Made by a program: the position numbers and the translations under genes. Positions 54,894 through 63,091 of a DNA stretch of 64,000 nucleotides are shown piece after piece. The first letter of the stretch is position 1. Each line of letters begins with the position of its first letter. The notes beneath the pieces were generated by a model that saw only the letters and a list, made by a program, of their open reading frames with translations, made no database searches and was not told where the DNA came from. The stretch spans positions 1 through 64,000 of the forward strand of contig JBBROS010000015.1 in assembly GCA_038229135.1 (NCBI GenBank). Reading direction: 5' to 3'. This stretch comes from JBBROS01 sp038229135. Lineage in GTDB: Bacteria; Pseudomonadota; Alphaproteobacteria; Acetobacterales; Acetobacteraceae.

Positions 54894-54971
54894 GGCCCGT
54901 CCTCTCCCGCGAGTGGTCACATGAAGCGAAGCGCGGTTGCAGGTGGTCGAGGGTGCGCGCAATTTGCGCCC

Positions 54972-55856
54972 ATGCGGATGGGGATCGACCTCGGCGGGAC
55001 CAAGATGGAGGGCGCCTTGCTGGCGCCGGGCGGGGCGGTGGCGTGGCGGGAGCGTGTGGCGACGCCGGGGACCTACGATGGCATCGTGCGCGCGGCAGCC
55101 AGGCTGGTGGCGGCGGCGGATGCGGAGAGCGGGGCCAGTGCCAGCGTGGGGGTGGGCATCCCGGGCACGCTCAGCCCGGCAACCGGGCTCGTGAAGAACG
55201 CGAACACGCAGGTGCTGATCGGGCATGCGCTGGACCGGGACCTGGCGGAGGCGCTGGGGCGGCCGGTGCGGGTGGAAAACGACGCCAACTGCTTCGCGCT
55301 GAGCGAGGCGGCGGACGGGGCGGGCGCCGGGCATGGGGTGGTGTTCGGGGTGATCCTCGGCACGGGCTGCGGCGGCGGCATCGTGAGCGCGGGGCGGGTG
55401 TTGCCGGGGCGGAACCGGATTGCGGGGGAGTGGGGGCACACGCCGCTGCCCTGGCCGCGGGGCGACGAGTGGCCGCAGCCGGCGTGCTGGTGCGGCCAGG
55501 TGGGGTGCCTGGAGCTGTATCTGAGCGGCCCGGGGCTCGCGTGCGATGCCGGGGTGGCGGATGCGGCGGCGCTGCCGGGGTTGGCGGCGGGGGGCGATGC
55601 GGATGCGCGGGCGGCGCTCGAGCGGCATGCGGACCGGCTCGCGCGCGGGCTGGCCGTGGTGATGAACGTGCTCGACCCGGACATCATCGTGCTGGGCGGG
55701 GGCTTGTCCAACATGGCGCATCTGTATGAGGCCGTGCCGGAGCGGCTGGCGCGCTACGTGTTCAGCGACGTGGCGCCGACGCCGGTGGTGCCGAACGTGC
55801 ATGGGGACAGCTCGGGCGTGCGCGGGGCCGCGTGGCTGTGGCCGGACCATGCCTAG
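54972..55856 (+). CDS. ROK-family sugar kinase (fructokinase/glucokinase-like)
   Basis: 294 residues. ATP/phosphate motif MGIDLGGTKMEG, D104 in VENDANCF (catalytic base), ILGTGCGGGIV, and the zinc motif H156, C172, C174, C179 in GHTPLPW and CWCGQVGC. The short form without HTH marks it as a kinase, not a regulator. NagK/Mak-like by zinc site; the sugar is undetermined. It overlaps the dinB gene by 8 bases. Confidence 0.92.
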   Translation: MRMGIDLGGTKMEGALLAPGGAVAWRERVATPGTYDGIVRAAARLVAAADAESGASASVGVGIPGTLSPATGLVKNANTQVLIGHALDRDLAEALGRPVRVENDANCFALSEAADGAGAGHGVVFGVILGTGCGGGIVSAGRVLPGRNRIAGEWGHTPLPWPRGDEWPQPACWCGQVGCLELYLSGPGLACDAGVADAAALPGLAAGGDADARAALERHADRLARGLAVVMNVLDPDIIVLGGGLSNMAHLYEAVPERLARYVFSDVAPTPVVPNVHGDSSGVRGAAWLWPDHA

Positions 55857-57090
55857 CCTGTGCAGGGATTGCGGGGCGTCGCCGGAGGGTGAGGCCTGCC
55901 CTGTCTGCGGCGGGCGGCGGATCGTGCGCCACGAGGAGCTGTATTCCCTCGCCATCGCGCATGTGGATTGCGACGCCTTCTATGCGAGCGTGGAGAAGCG
56001 GGACCGGCCGGAGCTCGCCGGCCAGCCCGTGGTGGTGGGGGGCGGCACGCGGGGGGTGGTGACGGCGGCCTGCTACATCGCGCGCATCTATGGCGTGCGG
56101 AGCGCGATGCCGATGTGGCGCGCGCTCGAGGCCTGCCCGGAGGCGGTGGTGGTGCGGCCGGATTTCACGAAATATGCGGCGGCGGCGCGGCAGATCCGGG
56201 GGCTTATGGCGGCGCTGACGCCGCTGGTGCAGCCGCTCAGCATCGACGAGGCGGTGCTGGACCTGCACGGCACGGAGGCGCTGCACCGGGCACCGCCCGC
56301 GGCGATGCTGGCGCGGCTGGCGCTCCGCATCGAGGCGGAGGTGGGGGTGACCGTCAGCGTGGGCCTGGCGCCGAACCGGCTGCTGGCGAAGCTGGCGGCC
56401 GGGCGGGACAAGCCGCGGGGGTTCGCCGTGCTCGGGTCCGACGCCGCTGCGGTGCTGGCGCCCGAGCCCGTGCGGCTGCTGCCCGGCGTGGGCCCGGCGC
56501 TTGAGCGGCGGCTGCAGGCCAAGGGGCTGATGCGGCTGGCCGACCTGCAGGCGCTGACGGACCGGGAGGCGCTGGCCCGGCTGGGCGAGGACGGGCCGGC
56601 CCTGGTGCGGCGCGCGCGGGGGGAGGATGCACGGGTGGTGTCCCCCGGGGAGGGCGCGAAGTCGATCAGCGCGGAGACGACGTTCGACACGGACCTGTCG
56701 CGCATGGAGGAGCTGGAGCGCCCGCTCTGGCGCATGGCGGAGAAGCTGGCGCTGCGGCTGCGGGAGAAGGGGTATGCCGCCGGCGGCGTGGTGCTGAAGC
56801 TGAAGACGGCCGGGTTCGCGAGCCGCACGCGGGCGGTGCGGCTGCCGGGGGCCACGGCGCTGCCGGACCGGCTGTTCGCGGCCGGGCGCGCGTTGCTGGC
56901 GCGGGAGGCGGACGGGACGCCGTTCCGGCTGATCGGGCTCGGGGCGAGCCCGCTGCGGCCGGGGGCCGAGGCGGACCAGCCGGACCTCGCGGACCCGGGC
57001 GGGCCGCGGCTGCTGGCGACGCAGAAGGCGATGGATCGGCTTCGGGCGCGGTTCGGGGCGGGGGCGATCATTCGGGGGCGCGGATTGTAG
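55849..57090 (+). CDS. dinB: DNA polymerase IV (Y-family, DinB)
   Basis: 413 residues. An N-terminal zinc-ribbon (C5, C8, C17, C20) precedes the palm: D40 in HVDCDAFYASVE, with D133 and E134 in LSIDEAVLDL. Conserved SAMPMW, LAPNRLLAKLAAGRDKP and a thumb LPGVGPALERRL follow, then the little-finger domain (SAETTFDTDL). It performs translesion synthesis. The usual SIDEAYLD has Val in place of Tyr. The ATG lies within the end of the kinase gene. Confidence 0.93.
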   Translation: MPSLCRDCGASPEGEACPVCGGRRIVRHEELYSLAIAHVDCDAFYASVEKRDRPELAGQPVVVGGGTRGVVTAACYIARIYGVRSAMPMWRALEACPEAVVVRPDFTKYAAAARQIRGLMAALTPLVQPLSIDEAVLDLHGTEALHRAPPAAMLARLALRIEAEVGVTVSVGLAPNRLLAKLAAGRDKPRGFAVLGSDAAAVLAPEPVRLLPGVGPALERRLQAKGLMRLADLQALTDREALARLGEDGPALVRRARGEDARVVSPGEGAKSISAETTFDTDLSRMEELERPLWRMAEKLALRLREKGYAAGGVVLKLKTAGFASRTRAVRLPGATALPDRLFAAGRALLAREADGTPFRLIGLGASPLRPGAEADQPDLADPGGPRLLATQKAMDRLRARFGAGAIIRGRGL

Positions 57091-57151
57091 CAATTGACGC
57101 GCGGGCCGGGCGTTCCCTACGGTGCATCGCACTCGATTTGGGGGACCCGCC

Positions 57152-58741
57152 ATGCTTCGCCGCACGATCCTTGCTGCCCTCGTCGCTGCCGGATGGTCCG
57201 TTGGAGACCTTGGGGGGGCGTACGCCCAGCAGGGGCCGACGCTGACCATGGGCGTGCGGGCCGGGCCGGAGAGCGTGGACCCGCATTGGAGCACGCTGGG
57301 CGGCCACATCGAGGCGCTGCGGCATGTCTTCGAGAGCCTGGTGGCGCAGGACGAGCAGCTGAACCTGAAGCCCGGCCTGGCGGTGAGCTGGACGGCGGTG
57401 GACGACACCACCTGGGAGTTCAAGCTGCGGGACGGGGTCAAATTCCACGATGGGAGCGACTTCACGGCCGAAGACGTGAAGTTCAGCCTCGAGCGGATCC
57501 CGGTGGTCACGGGCCCGATGTCGATGACGCTGTACACCAAGCGGGCGAAGTCGGCGCAGGTGGTGGACCGGTTGACCGTGCGGTTCACGACGGACGGCCC
57601 GGCGCCGACGCTGCCGAACGACTTCGCGCGACTGATGATCGTGAGCAAGGGCGTGGGCATGGAGGCCCGCAACGAGCAGTTCAACAGCGGCGAGAAGGCG
57701 ATCGGGACAGGGCCGTTCAAGTTCGTGAAGTGGGAGCCGCGGGGCGACTTCGTGGTGGAGCGGTTCGACGGCTACTGGGGCGGGCGGACGCCCTGGGCGC
57801 GAGTGGTGCGGAAGGAGATCCCGAACGACGCGGCTCGGCTGGCGGCGCTGAAGAGCGGCCAGGTCGACCTGATCAACTACGTGCCGGCGACGGACGTGGC
57901 GAGCCTGCAGAAGGACCCCTCGATGGAGGTGGTGATCGGCGACAGCGTGTATGTGTTCAACGTGTATCTGAACGTGAAGGACAAGCTGCCGAAGCTGGCC
58001 CGCGTCGAGGGCAAGGAGATCGAGGCGAACCCGCTGGCCGATCTGCGGGTGCGGCAGGCGATGGATCTCGGCATCGACCGGCGGGCGCTGGCGCGGGTGG
58101 TGTTCGAGGGGTTGGCCAAGCCCATGAGCCAGCTGATGCCGGAGAACTTCTTCGGCGCGAGCCCGAACCTGCCGGAGCGGCGGCCGGACCTGCCGCGGGC
58201 GCGGCAGCTGCTGGCCGAGGCCGGGTATCCGAAGGGGTTCGAGATCGACTTCTTCTGCACGAGCAACCGCCTGCCGGGGGATGGCGCGCTGTGCGAGGCG
58301 CTGGCGCAGCAATGGAGCCGGATCGGGCTGAAGGTGAACCCGAACGCGGTGGTGGGCACGGTGTTCTTCCCGGCCAGCACGCGTGGCGATTACAGCATGC
58401 AGATGTCGGGCTGGGGCACGCTGACGGGCGAGGCGGCGTACACGTACGGCGCGACGATCCACGGGCCCGACCCGTCGGTGGGCCTCGGCAACTTCAACCG
58501 CTCGGGGTACAACAACCCGGAGGTGAACAAGCTGATCCTGGACGGCGCGCGGACGCTGGACGACGAGAAGCGCCGTGCGGCCTTCGTGCGGGCGACCGAC
58601 ATCAGCATGAATGACCGCCCGATGCTGCCGATCGTCATGCCGCAAACGGTGTGGGCGATGCCGAAGGGCAAGCTGGGGTTCACCCCGCGGATGGACCAGG
58701 AGACCCTGGGCTACGCGATCGTGCCGCGCGCGGGGGGGTAA
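57152..58741 (+). CDS. Oligopeptide-type ABC substrate-binding protein (family 5)
   Basis: 529 residues with a Sec signal peptide (MLRRTILAALVAAGW, cleavage near AYAQ). Blocks LTMGVRAGPESVDPHWST, VKFHDGSDFTAEDVKFSLERI, IGTGPFKFVKWEP and VRQAMDLGIDRRAL. GGGGA lies about 7 bases before the ATG. First gene of a complete importer operon that ends with an isoaspartyl peptidase, as in the E. coli gsi (glutathione) locus, so peptides or glutathione-like ligands are plausible. Confidence 0.92.
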   Translation: MLRRTILAALVAAGWSVGDLGGAYAQQGPTLTMGVRAGPESVDPHWSTLGGHIEALRHVFESLVAQDEQLNLKPGLAVSWTAVDDTTWEFKLRDGVKFHDGSDFTAEDVKFSLERIPVVTGPMSMTLYTKRAKSAQVVDRLTVRFTTDGPAPTLPNDFARLMIVSKGVGMEARNEQFNSGEKAIGTGPFKFVKWEPRGDFVVERFDGYWGGRTPWARVVRKEIPNDAARLAALKSGQVDLINYVPATDVASLQKDPSMEVVIGDSVYVFNVYLNVKDKLPKLARVEGKEIEANPLADLRVRQAMDLGIDRRALARVVFEGLAKPMSQLMPENFFGASPNLPERRPDLPRARQLLAEAGYPKGFEIDFFCTSNRLPGDGALCEALAQQWSRIGLKVNPNAVVGTVFFPASTRGDYSMQMSGWGTLTGEAAYTYGATIHGPDPSVGLGNFNRSGYNNPEVNKLILDGARTLDDEKRRAAFVRATDISMNDRPMLPIVMPQTVWAMPKGKLGFTPRMDQETLGYAIVPRAGG

Positions 58742-58766
58742 GGCGCCGCAGGACAACGTGGGCGCT

Positions 58767-58859
58767 GGTGGCTCCCCCTCCCCCCGGCCCCCTCCCGCGA
58801 GGGGAGGGGGAGCAGAAAGCCCCCCTCCCCTTGCGGGAGGGGCCGGGGGAGGGGTGGCC
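58767..58859. repeat. REP-B palindromic repeat pair
   Basis: GGCTCCCCCTCCCCCCGGCC, CCCTCCCGCGAGGGGAGGGGG, a 10-base spacer, then CCCCCTCCCCTTGCGGGAGG and GGCCGGGGGAGGGG. It lies between the SBP gene and the DUF559 gene of the importer operon. Confidence 0.9.
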
Positions 58860-58875
58860 GCGAGAGCGGGCCGTT

Positions 58876-59310
58876 GTGACAGACGCTCGGCTTCTCGGCT
58901 TCGCGCGCGACATGCGGCGGCAGCCGACCTCGGCGGAACGGGCGCTTTGGCGGGCACTGCGGACCAAGCAGTTCAAGGGTTTGAAGTGGCGGCGACAGGT
59001 GCCGATTGGGCCTTTTGTCGTCGATTTCTACTGCCCGGCAGTCCGGCTCGTGGTCGAGGTGGACGGGGATACGCATGGCGACCCGCGCGTGGACGCGACG
59101 AGGACGGCGTGGTTGGGGCGACAGGGGCTTCGCGTCGTGCGGTTCTGGAACAGTGCCGTGGCGGAGAGCTTGGACGGGGTATTGCTGCAGTTGGCTGAGG
59201 TCTGCGGTGTGCTGACCCCTCCCCCCGGCCCCCTCCCGCAAGGGGCGGGGGAGAAGAGGGCGCTTCGGTCCCGGAGTTCGAGCAGTGTCCGGAGCGCCGA
59301 TCGCGCATGA
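58876..59310 (+). CDS. DUF559 (Vsr-like PD-(D/E)xK nuclease-fold) protein inserted in an importer operon
   Basis: 144 residues from a GTG at 58876, 17 bases after a REP-B pair. Domain: LGFARDMRRQPTSAERALWRAL, FKGLKWRRQVPIGPFVVDFYC, LVVEVDGDTH and LRVVRFWNSAV, the canonical DUF559 pattern with nuclease-fold acidic residues in VVDFYC and VEVDG. The domain ends near residue 112; the remaining tail (P-P-P-G-P-L-P-Q-G) is translated from another REP-B copy. The stop overlaps the permease start (ATGA). It interrupts an otherwise standard SBP-permease junction. No biochemical function is established for the family. Confidence 0.82.
   Translation: MTDARLLGFARDMRRQPTSAERALWRALRTKQFKGLKWRRQVPIGPFVVDFYCPAVRLVVEVDGDTHGDPRVDATRTAWLGRQGLRVVRFWNSAVAESLDGVLLQLAEVCGVLTPPPGPLPQGAGEKRALRSRSSSSVRSADRA
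59216..59253. repeat. REP-B single copy inside the DUF559 gene's 3' end
   Basis: CCCCTCCCCCCGGCCCCCTC followed by CCGCAAGGGGCGGGGGAG. It encodes the tail of the DUF559 protein, so the gene is bracketed by REP-B on both sides. Confidence 0.85.
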
Positions 59311-60278
59311 CCACCTTCCTCCTCAGCCGCATCCTGCAGGCGGCGGCGGTCGTGCTCGTGATGTCCGTGCTCGTGTTCCTGGGCGTCTATGCGATCGGGA
59401 ACCCCATCGACGTGCTGATCGACCCGGCAGCGACGCAGGCGATGCGGGCGGCGTTGATCAAGCAGTATGGGCTCGATTTGCCGCTGTGGCAGCAATACTG
59501 GCGGTTCTTGACGAACCTGTTGCGGGGCGATTTCGGGACGAGCTTCGTGTTCCGGCTGCCGGTGCTGCCGCTCATCCTCTCCCGGTTGCCGGCGACGCTC
59601 GAGCTGACGGTGCTGGCGATGACGATCGCGACCGTGATCGGCGTGCCGCTCGGCATCTGGGCGGGGTATCGGCCCAACAGCGCGAGCTCGAAGGCCATCA
59701 TGGCGGGGAGCACGCTCGGGTTCTCGGTGCCCACCTTCTGGGTGGGGCTGCTGCTGATCCTGGCGTTCGCGGTGGAGCTGCGGTGGCTGCCATCGGGCGG
59801 GCGCGGGGCCGTGGGGGAGGTGGCGGGGGTGCGGCTGAGCCTGTTCACCGCCGATGGGTGGCGGCACCTGGCGCTGCCGGCGCTGAATCTCAGCCTGTTC
59901 AAGCTGGGGCTGCTGATCCGGCTGGTGCGCGCCGGCACCGAGGAGGTGATGGGGCAGGAGCATGTGCGCTTCGCCCGGGCGCAGGGGCTGCCGGAGCGCC
60001 AGGTCGTGGGGCTGCACGTGCTGAAGAACATCGGTATCCCGATCATCACCGTGTTCGGCCTCGAGTTCGGCAGCACGCTGGCCTTCGCGGTGGTGACGGA
60101 GACGGTCTTCAACTGGCCCGGCATGGGCAAGCTGATCATCGAGAGCATCACCTCGCTCGACCGGCCCGTCATGGTGGCCTACCTCATCCTCGTGGTGCTG
60201 CTGTTCGTGGCGATCAACCTCGTGGTCGAGCTGACGTACGGCGTGCTGGACCCGCGCGTGCGCGCCAGGGCTGCATGA
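59307..60278 (+). CDS. Oligopeptide-type ABC permease (DppB/GsiC-like)
   Basis: 323 residues. N-terminal LSRILQAAAVVLVMSVLVFLGVYAIGNP, then the QYGLDLPLWQQYWRF family block, EAA loop VRFARAQGLPERQV and terminal ELTYGVLDPRVRAR. Translation is coupled to the DUF559 frame by ATGA. It forms the channel with the next gene. Confidence 0.92.
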   Translation: MTTFLLSRILQAAAVVLVMSVLVFLGVYAIGNPIDVLIDPAATQAMRAALIKQYGLDLPLWQQYWRFLTNLLRGDFGTSFVFRLPVLPLILSRLPATLELTVLAMTIATVIGVPLGIWAGYRPNSASSKAIMAGSTLGFSVPTFWVGLLLILAFAVELRWLPSGGRGAVGEVAGVRLSLFTADGWRHLALPALNLSLFKLGLLIRLVRAGTEEVMGQEHVRFARAQGLPERQVVGLHVLKNIGIPIITVFGLEFGSTLAFAVVTETVFNWPGMGKLIIESITSLDRPVMVAYLILVVLLFVAINLVVELTYGVLDPRVRARAA

Positions 60279-60288
60279 AGGTTTCGGC

Positions 60289-61146
60289 TTGAGGAGCTTC
60301 TGGCGCGAATACCGGCGGAGTGCGGTGGCGGTTGCGGCGCTGCTGGCCATCGTGGTGATCGTGGCGATGGCGCTCGCGGCGCCGCTGTTCGTGCCGCAGG
60401 ACCCGTATGACCAGGCCGGGCTGGACTTGGGCGACGCGCGGCTGCCGCCCGGGGAGGTGGGGAGCGGCGGCTACGTGCACTGGCTCGGCACGGACAATGC
60501 GGGGCGAGACCTCGTGTCGGCCATCCTCTACGGGCTGCGGCTCAGCCTGTTCATCGCCGTGGGTGCGGGGGCGGTGGCGATGGTGCTGGGCACGGCGGTG
60601 GGGCTGTTCGCGGCCTATTCGGGCGGGCGGGTCGAGGCGCTGATCATGCGCGTCATCGACCTGCAGCTGAGCCTGCCTGCCATCCTGCTCGCGCTGGTGC
60701 TGGTGGCGATGCTGGGGCAGGGGGTGCCGCAGCTGATGGCGGCCCTGGTGGCGGCGCAGTACGCCTATTTCGCCCGCACCGCGTTCGGCGCGGCCAAGGC
60801 GGAGCGGCAGCGGGACTACATCGAGGCCGCGCTCTCCACCCCCATGGGCGGCGGCCAGGTGCTGTGGCGGCATCTGCTGCCGAACACGCTTCCGCCGCTG
60901 ATCGTGGTGGCGACGGTGCAGGTGGCGACCGCCATCAGCCTCGAGGCGACGCTCAGTTTCCTCGGGCTCGGGCTGCCGATCACGCGGCCTTCGCTGGGCC
61001 TGCTCATCGCCAACGGTTTCCAGTTCCTGCTCTCGGGGCGCTACTGGATCAGTGTGTATCCGGGTGTCGCGCTGATGCTGACGGTGCTGGCGATCAACCT
61101 CGTGGGGGACCAGTTGCGGCAAGTGCTGAGCCCGAAAAGACGATGA
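60289..61146 (+). CDS. Oligopeptide-type ABC permease (DppC/GsiD-like)
   Basis: 285 residues from a TTG at 60289 with GAAGG about 8 bases upstream. N-terminal FWREYRRSAVAVAALLAIVVIV, HWLGTDNAGRDLVSAILYG and EAA loop YIEAALSTPMGGG, with terminal INLVGDQLRQVLSPKRR. Its stop overlaps the next ATPase start. Confidence 0.9.
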   Translation: MRSFWREYRRSAVAVAALLAIVVIVAMALAAPLFVPQDPYDQAGLDLGDARLPPGEVGSGGYVHWLGTDNAGRDLVSAILYGLRLSLFIAVGAGAVAMVLGTAVGLFAAYSGGRVEALIMRVIDLQLSLPAILLALVLVAMLGQGVPQLMAALVAAQYAYFARTAFGAAKAERQRDYIEAALSTPMGGGQVLWRHLLPNTLPPLIVVATVQVATAISLEATLSFLGLGLPITRPSLGLLIANGFQFLLSGRYWISVYPGVALMLTVLAINLVGDQLRQVLSPKRR

Positions 61147-62096
61147 GCGCGGTGCTGGAGGTGAAGGACCTGCGGACGTCGTTCGGGGCGGTGCGGGCCG
61201 TGGATGGCGTGTCGTTCGCGGTCGGGCGCGGCCAGGTGCTGGGGCTGGTGGGGGAGAGCGGGTCGGGCAAGTCCGTCACGGGCTTCTCCATCATGGGGCT
61301 CGTGGACCCGCCCGGGCGCGTGGTGGGCGGCAGCGTGTGGCTGGAGGGGGAGGACATCACGCCGTTGCTCACGAGGGGCGGGGAGGCGATGCGGCGCGTG
61401 CGGGGGGCGCGGGTGGCGATGGTGTTCCAGGACCCGCTGATGACGCTGAACCCGGTGCTGCGCGTGGGCACGCAGATGGCCGCGGCGGTGCGGGCGCATG
61501 CCCCCGTGTCCCGGGCCGAGGCCTGGGCGCGGGCGGAGGCGGCGCTGGCGACCGTCGGGATCCCGAGCCCCCGGCAGCGGTTGAGCGCCTACCCGTTCCA
61601 GCTCAGCGGCGGCATGCGGCAGCGCGTGGCCATCGCGACGGCGCTGCTGCACGGCCCGGCGGCCATCATCGCCGACGAGCCCACCACGGCGCTCGACGTG
61701 TCGATCCAGGCGCAGATCCTGGCCGAGGTGCGGCGGCTCGCAGACGAGACGGGGACGGCGTTCGTATGGATCACCCATGACCTGGCCGTGGTGAGCTCGC
61801 TGGCCGACGAGGTTTGCGTGATGTACGCCGGGCGCGTGGTGGAGCGGGGGCCGGCGGACGCGGTGATCGGGGGGCCGCGGCACCATTACACGGCGGCGCT
61901 GGTGGCCTCCGTGCCGGGCGGGCACGCGCCGGGGAGCAGGCTGCCGCAGGTGGCCCAAGGCGCGGCGTTGCAGGACCAGGGCTGCCCCTTCCGCCCGCGC
62001 TGCCCGGCGGCGGATGCGGCCTGCGCCGGGCCGGTGCCGGAGGTGGCGTTCGGGGCCGGGCACCTGGCGCTGTGCCACCATCCGGTGGGCACATGA
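61143..62096 (+). CDS. Oligopeptide-type ABC ATP-binding protein (DppD-like)
   Basis: 317 residues. Walker A GESGSGKS, Q-loop MVFQDPLMTLNPV, signature LSGGMRQR, Walker B IIADEPTTALD, switch WITHDLAVV, and C-terminal oligo_HPY cysteine region CPFRPRCPAA. It pairs with the next ATPase and overlaps it by 4 bases. Confidence 0.93.
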   Translation: MSAVLEVKDLRTSFGAVRAVDGVSFAVGRGQVLGLVGESGSGKSVTGFSIMGLVDPPGRVVGGSVWLEGEDITPLLTRGGEAMRRVRGARVAMVFQDPLMTLNPVLRVGTQMAAAVRAHAPVSRAEAWARAEAALATVGIPSPRQRLSAYPFQLSGGMRQRVAIATALLHGPAAIIADEPTTALDVSIQAQILAEVRRLADETGTAFVWITHDLAVVSSLADEVCVMYAGRVVERGPADAVIGGPRHHYTAALVASVPGGHAPGSRLPQVAQGAALQDQGCPFRPRCPAADAACAGPVPEVAFGAGHLALCHHPVGT

Positions 62097-63091
62097 CGGA
62101 CGCGCCCACGCCGGCCTTGGCGATCGAGCACGTGGTGAAGCGGTTCGACCGCCCGGTGCCGTTGGGTGCGCGCGTGGCGGCCTGGTTCTTGGCCGCGGAG
62201 CCGCGGGTGGTGCATGCGGTCAGCGACGTGTCGCTCGTGGTGGGCCCGCGCGAGGTGGTCGGCCTGGTGGGGGAGAGCGGGTGCGGCAAGAGCACGCTCG
62301 GCCGCGTGGCGGCGGGCGTGTATGCGCCGACCTCCGGCACGGTGCGCCTCGCGTCCGGCCCGGTGATGGAGCATGGCCGCAAGCGCAGCCCGCTGGTGCA
62401 GATGATCCACCAGGACCCGTTCGCGAGCCTCGACCCGCGGATGCGCGTGGCGGAGACGGTGGCCGAGGGGCCGGTGCTGCACGGGATCGTGGCGCGGCGG
62501 GAGGCTGATGGGTATGTGGCCGCCATGCTGGAGCGCGTGGGGCTCGACCCGGGCCTGCGCCGCCGCTACCCGCACCAATTCAGCGGCGGGCAGCGGCAGC
62601 GCGTGGCCATCGCGCGGGCGCTGGCGCTGCGGCCCGAGGTGCTGGTGCTGGACGAGCCGGTGGCGTCGCTGGACGTGAGCATCCAGGCGCAAGTGCTGAA
62701 CCTGTTCCTGGACCTGCGGCGGGACCTGGGGCTGGCCGGGCTGTTCATCAGCCACGATCTGGGCGTGGTGCGGCACGTGGCGGACCGGGTGGCCATCATG
62801 TATCTGGGCCGCATCGTGGAGCTGGGGACGGCGGCGGCGCTGTATGCGCGGCCGGCGCACCCCTACACGCGGGCGCTGTTCGCGAGCGTGCCGAAGCTGG
62901 GTGCGGGGCGTGGGCGGTTCAGCCCGATCGTGGGCGAAATCCCGAGCGCGCTGGCGCCGCCGCCCGGGTGCCACTTCCACCCGCGCTGCCCGCATGCCGG
63001 GCCGCGCTGCCGGGTGGAGGCGCCGCCATTGCTGGAGAACGAGCCGGGGCATGCGGATGCGTGCCACCTGGACCATGGAGGGGTTGGATGA
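62093..63091 (+). CDS. Oligopeptide-type ABC ATP-binding protein (DppF-like)
   Basis: 332 residues. Walker A GESGCGKST, Q-loop MIHQDPFASLDPRM, signature FSGGQRQR (Phe for Leu), Walker B LVLDEPVASLD, switch FISHDLGVVRH, C-terminal CHFHPRCPHA. It completes the ATPase pair. The stop overlaps the ATG of the peptidase gene (ATGA). Confidence 0.93.
   Translation: MTDAPTPALAIEHVVKRFDRPVPLGARVAAWFLAAEPRVVHAVSDVSLVVGPREVVGLVGESGCGKSTLGRVAAGVYAPTSGTVRLASGPVMEHGRKRSPLVQMIHQDPFASLDPRMRVAETVAEGPVLHGIVARREADGYVAAMLERVGLDPGLRRRYPHQFSGGQRQRVAIARALALRPEVLVLDEPVASLDVSIQAQVLNLFLDLRRDLGLAGLFISHDLGVVRHVADRVAIMYLGRIVELGTAAALYARPAHPYTRALFASVPKLGAGRGRFSPIVGEIPSALAPPPGCHFHPRCPHAGPRCRVEAPPLLENEPGHADACHLDHGGVG

Noticed and set aside
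58767..58859. REP-B pair considered as an intrinsic terminator
   Set aside because: No T-run follows, and the downstream importer genes would be cut off from their SBP. It is better described as a dispersed palindrome.
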